Shown in pieces: positions 58,773-64,000 of a stretch of 64,000 bases of DNA (position 1 is the stretch's first letter; every line of letters begins with the position of its first letter). Both the position numbers and the translations under genes were made by a program. The DNA is taken from IMG/VR virus record IMGVR_UViG_3300031787_000089, positions 1 to 64,000 of that record, one strand, 5' to 3'. The stretch is from a virus. The notes beneath the pieces were generated by a model that was given only the letters and a program-made list of their open reading frames with translations, did no database searches and was not told the origin of the DNA.

Positions 58773-59789
58773 ATGACTCTGGTCTTAGATACCCTACGTA
58801 CATTACTGCCATATAAAAGAAAGCAAACACCAAGTGGTTGGATTAGCTTTAATGCTCCCTGTTGTCATCATCGTGGTCACAAATCAGATGATAGACTAAG
58901 AGGCGGAGTCACATTTAATGAAGGTTTTGTATATCACTGTTTTAACTGTGGATTTTCTACAGGTTGGCAACCAGGTCGTCCAATATCTTTTAAATTACGA
59001 GAATTATGTAGTTGGTTGGGTGCGTCAGATGATACTATAAAACGATTAATATTTGAAGCTTTAAAAACCGAACGACCAGATTATGTAAATCAACATTACA
59101 CCCCTCCAGTTGAATTTACCAAAAAAGAATTACCAGAAGGTAGTTTGCCGTTAATAGAATGGATGCAGGAAAAATTAGATGTAGAAACTGAACAAAAAAT
59201 ATTGTTAGTGATACAATATCTTATTGATCGTGGATTTAATCCGTTGGCAGAAAACTTTTATTGGTCACCGTTAGCGGGTTATGACAATAGAGTTATAATT
59301 CCGTTTTTGTATCATGGTCAAACTGTAGGTAGTACTGCAAGACGCATTACACCTGGAAAGCCAAAGTATCTTTCAGATCAGCATCCAAACTTTGTATTCA
59401 ATATGGATGCACAGGCTAATGATAGAAAATATGTAATTGTCTGCGAAGGTCCATTTGATGCACTGGCAATTGGCGGTGTTGCACTTCTCACAAACGAAAT
59501 TTCTGAACAACATGCTAGGATAATTAATAGTCTATCCCGTCAAGTTATTTTCGTTCCAGATCAAGATAAAGCAGGTATAGCAGGTATCGATAAAGCTAGA
59601 GAATTGGGTTGGAGCGTAGCATTCCCTAATTGGAATAGCAGTATCAAAGATTGTGCCGATGCAGTGAAAGAATACGGAAAAATGTTTACTATTGTTGATA
59701 TTATAAAGACATCAGTTAGTGGTAATATAAAAATTAATTTGATGAAAAATCAAATGATTAAAAGGATTAAAAATGTTCAGACTAATTGA
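58773..59789 (+). CDS. 61: DNA primase gp61-like
   Basis: 338 residues (T4: 342). N-terminal zinc-binding region with CCHHRGH (30-36) and CFNCGF (56-61), then a Toprim domain: YVIVCEGPFDALAIGG (acidic E) and FVPDQDKAGIAGIDKARELG (DxD-like). It synthesises RNA primers and works with helicase gp41, whose gene follows after the carbamoyltransferase. Confidence 0.9.
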   Translation: MTLVLDTLRTLLPYKRKQTPSGWISFNAPCCHHRGHKSDDRLRGGVTFNEGFVYHCFNCGFSTGWQPGRPISFKLRELCSWLGASDDTIKRLIFEALKTERPDYVNQHYTPPVEFTKKELPEGSLPLIEWMQEKLDVETEQKILLVIQYLIDRGFNPLAENFYWSPLAGYDNRVIIPFLYHGQTVGSTARRITPGKPKYLSDQHPNFVFNMDAQANDRKYVIVCEGPFDALAIGGVALLTNEISEQHARIINSLSRQVIFVPDQDKAGIAGIDKARELGWSVAFPNWNSSIKDCADAVKEYGKMFTIVDIIKTSVSGNIKINLMKNQMIKRIKNVQTN

Positions 59790-59865
59790 AAAAATAAAAG
59801 AATACATTAAAAGAAAACGTAGATTAAAAGAACTACGTAAAAGAGATCCGTTTATCTATAAATGA
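59773..59865 (+). CDS. 30-residue basic peptide ending RDPFIYK
   Basis: ATG at 59773, AAAGGA at 59761-59766, stop at 59863-59865 overlapping the carbamoyltransferase start as ATGA. The sequence is almost all helix-forming and basic (IEKIKEYIKRKRRLKELRKR), then DPFIYK. It also overlaps the end of gp61. My impression is that similar short basic proteins with a DPFIY end occur in related phages. Probably expressed because of coupling and ribosome site; function unknown. Confidence 0.55.
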   Translation: MFRLIEKIKEYIKRKRRLKELRKRDPFIYK

Positions 59866-61331
59866 TTACTTGGGGGATTTCGGCTAACAGTCACAATGCT
59901 GCACTTGCAGTATTTGATGAAGATCATTTAATATTTGCCAGTGAATCGGAAAGATTTAGCAAAATTAAAAATGATCCGCATCTACATCACGATTTAATTG
60001 ACTACGCAAAAACTATTGCGGGCGAACCTGATCTAGTATGTTGGTATGAAAAGCCGTGGCTGAAAACCATGCGTCAAATATTTGCAGGACAAGATTTTGA
60101 ATACAATAGTGTTAAAAAATATTTGTCTAGGTACAGCATTAATGCCCCTATAAAAACATTTAGACATCATCACAGTCATGCAGCAGCAGGTTATTATACC
60201 AGTACATTTAAAGATGCATGTGTTATTGTTATTGATGCAATTGGAGAATTTGAAACTTTATCAATTTGGAAAGGTCAAGGTAAGAATTTAACAAAAGTAT
60301 ATTCACTTTCTTATCCTGACAGCATTGGTTTATTTTACTCTGCAATGACACAACGATGTGGTTTAAAACCCAATGAAGAAGAGTACATTCTTATGGGCAT
60401 GGCCGCATATGGTGACTATTCAGTGTTATTGAGAGACGTAACAAAAGATTTTATACATTTTCCAACTGATTATAAACATCCTGTGTTGTTTAAACAAAAT
60501 TTACATAGAGGATGCAACTGGTGGAAACCTGAACTACAATCTCCTAAGCAGTTATTTGATATTGCAGCCGCAACACAGAAGATGTATGAAATTTGTTTTG
60601 TTAGAATTTTACAGTTCGCACAACAACTTGTTGAAAGTGAAAATTTAGTGTTAATGGGAGGCTGTGCTTTAAATTGCTCAGCTAATTCAAAAATCTTTGA
60701 TTACTTTAATGATGCATGGATCATGCCTGCACCAGGGGATAGCGGATCAGCCATTGGTGCAGTGTTAGCACACAAAGGAACACGTATTAAATGGACAGGA
60801 CCGTATTTAGGTTACGATATTAGTCCACGAAAATTAAACAGAGAAATTGTTGAATACTTACAGATAAACAAAATATGTGGAGTAGCTAGAGGCCCTGCAG
60901 AATTTGGTCCACGTGCATTGGGCAATAGGAGCTTACTGGCAGATCCCAGGGATCCTAGTATAAAAGATCGTGTAAACGAAATAAAGAAAAGAGAAACATT
61001 TAGACCATTTGCGCCTGCTATATTAGAAGAACATGCCAACAGGTATTTTGTAATGCCTACAAAGAAAAGTCCATATATGCAATACACTGCATATTGTCTA
61101 CAACCAAATTTATTTCCTTCTATTGTTCACAAAGACGGAACCAGTAGAGTTCAAACAGTTGGTCCTAATGATAATCCTAAATTTAGAGAACTGTTAGAAA
61201 TGTGGTATGCTAAAACAGGATGCCCTATGTTGTTGAATACCAGTTTGAATATAAAAGGCGAACCTATAGTAAACGACCTAGCAGATTCAATGACTTGGGC
61301 CAGTACCTATGGTTTACCTGTTTTTAATTAG
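59862..61331 (+). CDS. NodU/CmcH-family carbamoyltransferase
   Basis: 489 residues. Start ITWGISANSHNAALAVFDED and FASESERFSKIK; HHHSHAAAGYYTS near residue 101 (metal histidines), VIVIDAIGEFET, LMGGCALNCSANSKIF, and C-terminal YrdC-like/TobZ-type segment GPAEFGPRALGNRSLLADPR with KRETFRPFAPAILEEHAN. The family transfers carbamoyl from carbamoyl phosphate to sugars or natural products. Slightly short against about 550-600 in bacterial members. Inserted between primase and helicase; the likely substrate is a glycan made with the island at 41-51 kb (inference). Confidence 0.85.
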   Translation: MITWGISANSHNAALAVFDEDHLIFASESERFSKIKNDPHLHHDLIDYAKTIAGEPDLVCWYEKPWLKTMRQIFAGQDFEYNSVKKYLSRYSINAPIKTFRHHHSHAAAGYYTSTFKDACVIVIDAIGEFETLSIWKGQGKNLTKVYSLSYPDSIGLFYSAMTQRCGLKPNEEEYILMGMAAYGDYSVLLRDVTKDFIHFPTDYKHPVLFKQNLHRGCNWWKPELQSPKQLFDIAAATQKMYEICFVRILQFAQQLVESENLVLMGGCALNCSANSKIFDYFNDAWIMPAPGDSGSAIGAVLAHKGTRIKWTGPYLGYDISPRKLNREIVEYLQINKICGVARGPAEFGPRALGNRSLLADPRDPSIKDRVNEIKKRETFRPFAPAILEEHANRYFVMPTKKSPYMQYTAYCLQPNLFPSIVHKDGTSRVQTVGPNDNPKFRELLEMWYAKTGCPMLLNTSLNIKGEPIVNDLADSMTWASTYGLPVFN

Positions 61332-61341
61332 AATGTATAAT
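61313..61341 (+). promoter_or_regulatory. Sigma70-type promoter, leaderless, for gp41
   Basis: TTTACC 61313-61318, 17-base spacer, TATAAT 61336-61341, then seven bases to ATG 61349. The -35 is poor, the -10 perfect. It overlaps the end of the carbamoyltransferase gene. Confidence 0.5.
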
Positions 61342-61348
61342 AATAACT

Positions 61349-62773
61349 ATGATTGACAATTACAGTCCCGAAACACAAAAAATATTCTTAGAAATGATGA
61401 TGGCTGATGCTGAATCTTATTTCAGATGTCAAAGCATCTTTGATCACAGTCTATTTGATCGACGTTATCAAGAATCTGCCGAATTTATTAAAGTATACGT
61501 TGATCAATATCGAGCAATGCCAGAATATAACATGGTCAATGCTGCCTGTAACACAGATTTTAAAAAGCCAGACAGCGTTAAAGAAGGCCATGTAGATTGG
61601 CTATTGGATAGTTTTGAAAAATTTGTAAGACACAAAAGTATTGAACGTGCAATCATTAATTCTGCAGATCTATTAGACAAAGGCGATTATGGATCTGTTG
61701 AAACTATGATTAAAGAAGCAGTACAGATTGGTCTTGCTAAAGATATGGGCACTGACTACTTTGCAGATCCTAAATCACGATTAATGGGATTAAAAGATAA
61801 AAACGGACAAATATCTACTGGCTGGAAAAATCTTGATAATAGATTGTTTGGCGGTATGAATCGTGGCGAGCTTAATATTTTTGCTGGTGGTAGTGGTGCA
61901 GGTAAATCATTATTTCTTGCAAACCTTGGTCTTAATTGGGCAATGGCTGGATTAAATGTTGTCTATGTAACATTAGAACTTAGTGAAGCATTAGTTAGTA
62001 TGCGTATTGACAGTATGCTAACAGGAATTCCAACAAAAGAAATTTTTAAAGATATTGAAAACGTTGAAACCAAAGTTAAACTGATTGGAAAGAAGGCAGG
62101 TGCATATCAGATCAAATATGTACCAAGTGGTAAAAATGTTAACGATCTAAGAGCGTATATTAAAGAATTTGAAATTAAAACAGAACGTAAGGTTGATGTT
62201 ATCTTAGTTGACTACTTAGACTTACTAATGCCAATCAGCAGAAAGATTAGTCCTGCAGATTTGTTCATCAAAGACAAATATGTTTCTGAAGAACTGCGTA
62301 ACTTTGCAGTTGAACGTAAAGCTATTCTAGTCACAGCCGCACAGTTGAATCGAGGTGCTGTAGAAGAAGTAGAATATGATCACAGTCATATCTCAGGAGG
62401 ACTTAGTAAGATTCAAACTGCAGATAATGTGTTTGGTATTTTTACATCACGTGCTATGAGAGAGCGAGGACGTTATCAATTACAATTAATGAAAACTAGA
62501 TCATCAAGCGGTGTAGGAATGAAAGTAGATCTAGAATTTAATTTAGAAAGTCTAAGGATCAGCGATCTACCCGAAGATGAACAAGAATCCAGTGGAGGTA
62601 TGCGTCCTACTTCTGGAATATTAGATGACATAAAACGCAAAGCCACAGTAAAGGCCCATCAAGAGGACTCTGAACCAAATCCATTCCAAGGTGCTGCTGT
62701 ACCTAAAGTAAGAGCCAATGTTGAGAGCACGAAACTGCGGGATCTGCTGAACAATATTGGTAATGAAGAATAG
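61349..62773 (+). CDS. 41: Replicative helicase gp41-like (DnaB family)
   Basis: 474 residues (T4: 475). Walker A GGSGAGKS at 180-187, Walker B-like VDVILVDYLDLLM near 283, H4-like SHISGGLSKIQTADNVFGI near 345 and a Q/R finger region. The N-terminal 130 residues form the primase-contact domain. It unwinds duplex ahead of the fork and forms the primosome with gp61. Confidence 0.95.
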   Translation: MIDNYSPETQKIFLEMMMADAESYFRCQSIFDHSLFDRRYQESAEFIKVYVDQYRAMPEYNMVNAACNTDFKKPDSVKEGHVDWLLDSFEKFVRHKSIERAIINSADLLDKGDYGSVETMIKEAVQIGLAKDMGTDYFADPKSRLMGLKDKNGQISTGWKNLDNRLFGGMNRGELNIFAGGSGAGKSLFLANLGLNWAMAGLNVVYVTLELSEALVSMRIDSMLTGIPTKEIFKDIENVETKVKLIGKKAGAYQIKYVPSGKNVNDLRAYIKEFEIKTERKVDVILVDYLDLLMPISRKISPADLFIKDKYVSEELRNFAVERKAILVTAAQLNRGAVEEVEYDHSHISGGLSKIQTADNVFGIFTSRAMRERGRYQLQLMKTRSSSGVGMKVDLEFNLESLRISDLPEDEQESSGGMRPTSGILDDIKRKATVKAHQEDSEPNPFQGAAVPKVRANVESTKLRDLLNNIGNEE

Positions 62774-63002
62774 AAGAGTAAAACTTTGTGATTGGACCCA
62801 AAGTCGTAGTATCGATACTGTTGATTTAAATTGGGTTAGAATAAGACAACTAATAGGATCGCCTAAAGTAGATTGGTTGTTAGATCAACCGCAAACTAAA
62901 TGTCAATTAGTAGTTGATAAACTCAACGAAAATATATCCTTAGTAGCTGAATTTTACGATGATGCTACATTAGTGCTTTACCATTTAACTTGGGCTAAAT
63001 AA
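62763..63002 (+). CDS. Small hypothetical protein after gp41
   Basis: 79 residues from ATG 62763, overlapping the gp41 end by 11 bases; a TTG at 62757 is two codons upstream. Basic start (KNRRVKLCDW), then IRQLIGSPKVDWLLDQPQTK and a strand-rich end (ISLVAEFYDDATLVLYHLTW). No known motif. Confidence 0.5.
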   Translation: MKNRRVKLCDWTQSRSIDTVDLNWVRIRQLIGSPKVDWLLDQPQTKCQLVVDKLNENISLVAEFYDDATLVLYHLTWAK

Positions 63003-63005
63003 TGG

Positions 63006-63350
63006 ATGCGAGCAAAAGAGTTTATTTTTGAAAGAGAATTTTCTAAAAGAAAAAGTGCTACTCTAAGTACTACTTACGAGTATCCTTCTATGCCCAGTGC
63101 CGATGCCTATAGAATTTATAGATTTGGTATGGCTATGGCAAATCATACTATGGCCAATAAAGAAGGACCTACTGGTAATCATGCTGTTATTGTTGCTTAT
63201 ACCGATGGTGACGATGAGATTATCAAAGGTGCTGAAAAAACTACCGGACATAAAGGAAATCTAGCTGCGGATCGTGGAAGTCACGAACCAACAGATACCA
63301 ACAACGTAAGTCCGGTATCTAAACTAAAACGTAACAAATACGGAGTTTAA
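63006..63350 (+). CDS. Hypothetical protein with MRAKEFIFERE N-terminus
   Basis: 114 residues from ATG 63006. The basic/aromatic opening MRAKEFIFERE resembles the capsid-targeting type N-terminus seen at 32615. The middle (DAYRIYRFGMAMANHTM, GNHAVIVAYTDGDDEIIKGA) and the Lys-rich end look like a small DNA-contacting protein. Function unknown. It starts four bases after the upstream stop. Confidence 0.55.
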   Translation: MRAKEFIFEREFSKRKSATLSTTYEYPSMPSADAYRIYRFGMAMANHTMANKEGPTGNHAVIVAYTDGDDEIIKGAEKTTGHKGNLAADRGSHEPTDTNNVSPVSKLKRNKYGV

Positions 63351-63351
63351 T

Positions 63352-64000
63352 ATGTGGTTACGTGAGTTTGATTCTTCTAATAAAATTGTTACTGTTAACA
63401 AACGATTAAATCCTAAAATTTGGAATGATAGTGAACTTAATTCTGAAGTAACTAAAAAGCTATTAGAAATTGCTCGTGCATTTGAAGAATTTATTGGTAT
63501 TGATCTTGATGTAATTGATTATACTATTACAGGATCTAATGCCAATTATACTTGGACTGAATACAGTGATTTGGACCTACATCTTATCATTCCGGGTACG
63601 CCCTCGGAAGAACAACGTGAACTTTTCAATGCTAAGAAAGCTCTTTGGGGCGAGCAACACAACATCACAATAAAAGGGTTACCTGTAGAATGCTACGTAC
63701 AGGGCCAAGACGAACCTCATCACAGCACAGGCGTGTATAGCATTGCTCAAAATCAATGGTTGGTTGAGCCAAAGAAAGTCAAACCAAAAGTAGATGATGC
63801 TGCTGTTGAGGCCAAAAAAGATGCAGTCATGCATGATATCGAAACAGCTATGTTAAGCAAAGATCTCAACAAGCTACGTATAGTTAAAGAGAAAATTACC
63901 AAGATGCGTAAAGCAGGACTTGAACGTGCTGGCGAATGGTCAGTGGAAAACTTGGTATTTAAAATTCTACGTAATCTAGGCCTTATTGATCAAATCACAG
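63352..64000 (+). CDS. Nucleotidyltransferase-fold protein, 3' end outside the window
   Basis: Open from ATG 63352 to the window edge (216 codons seen). After MWLREFDSS comes a helical segment (EVTKKLLEIARAFEEFIG), then ITGSNANYTWTEYSDLDLHL, the hG[GS]...DhD signature of the DNA polymerase beta nucleotidyltransferase fold (GS near 61, DLD near 72-74), and VECYVQ as possible third carboxylate strand. Later residues are helical and Lys-rich. Could modify RNA, protein or sugar; not a classic tRNA nucleotidyltransferase. Confidence 0.65.
   Translation, partial: MWLREFDSSNKIVTVNKRLNPKIWNDSELNSEVTKKLLEIARAFEEFIGIDLDVIDYTITGSNANYTWTEYSDLDLHLIIPGTPSEEQRELFNAKKALWGEQHNITIKGLPVECYVQGQDEPHHSTGVYSIAQNQWLVEPKKVKPKVDDAAVEAKKDAVMHDIETAMLSKDLNKLRIVKEKITKMRKAGLERAGEWSVENLVFKILRNLGLIDQIT

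Noticed and set aside
1-64000. tRNA genes, CRISPR arrays, integrase, attachment sites
   Set aside because: No cloverleaf-like gap, spaced repeats or recombinase gene was found; almost every base is in a coding frame. Not excluded by computation.

Overview
The window is a contiguous piece of a T4-like contractile-tailed phage genome (marine T4-like myovirus). This rests on recognisable T4 homologues: neck/tail-completion proteins gp13, gp14 and gp15, tail sheath gp18, tail tube gp19, head completion nuclease gp4, terminase gp16 and gp17, single-strand binding gp32, recombinase UvsX, UvsY, helicase UvsW, primase gp61 and helicase gp41, plus a dNMP kinase (gp1). The DNA is AT-rich, genes are tightly packed with many 1-4 base stop/start overlaps, and T4-type late promoter octamers (variants of TATAAATA) precede many genes. 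The protein flavour (MKTFKEYLAES-type N-termini, NodU-type carbamoyltransferase, many glycosyltransferases, giant repetitive fibre proteins) is that of marine T4-like phages of cyanobacteria, SAR11 or similar hosts. The host cannot be fixed from sequence alone. I saw no tRNA, CRISPR, integrase or insertion sequence.

Layout. 1-20,912 (+): seven virion fibre/decoration proteins, including a ten-fold tandem W/Y-rich repeat protein with a beta-helix and two giant paralogues of 2471 and 1918 residues. 20,909-24,209 (-): small coiled protein, degenerate Nudix-like protein, gp15, gp14. 24,243-25,745 (+): gp13 and dNMP kinase, with an antisense HNH gene at 25,660-25,992. 26,098-38,000 (+): gp18, gp19, a tube-like baseplate protein, gp4, gp16, gp17 and putative prohead/virion proteins. 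38,078-41,163 (+): an early recombination operon (gp32, UvsX, UvsY) with a near-consensus sigma70 promoter. 41,143-51,682: an 11 kb glycan island (glycosyltransferases, four paralogous capsule-transferase-like proteins, two sugar-nucleotide SDRs, a cytidylyltransferase-cupin fusion, a methyltransferase). 51,700-57,609 (+): an early operon with UvsW, a possible clamp-loader small subunit and, at its end, a 192-residue remnant of a bacterial C-family DNA polymerase (DnaE) that keeps all three palm aspartates. 57,606-64,000: a conserved small protein, a virion protein, primase gp61, a 30-residue basic peptide, carbamoyltransferase, helicase gp41, and a nucleotidyltransferase-fold protein cut by the window edge.

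How they work together. The early blocks supply recombination-dependent replication (gp32/UvsX/UvsY/UvsW) and the primosome (gp61/gp41). The late blocks build head, neck, tail and fibres and package DNA. The glycan island probably modifies host or virion glycans during infection.

The most striking signals are: (1) the miniature DnaE palm protein; (2) promoters of both late and sigma70 type placed so that the predicted transcript starts at, or within about two bases of, the ATG (leaderless mRNAs), next to a second promoter class with a normal ribosome-binding leader; (3) a short beta-hairpin-like module shared by neck, sheath and fibre proteins; (4) a four-member paralogous transferase family split over three transcription units; (5) terminators of + strand operons placed inside the coding sequence of the convergent neighbour.
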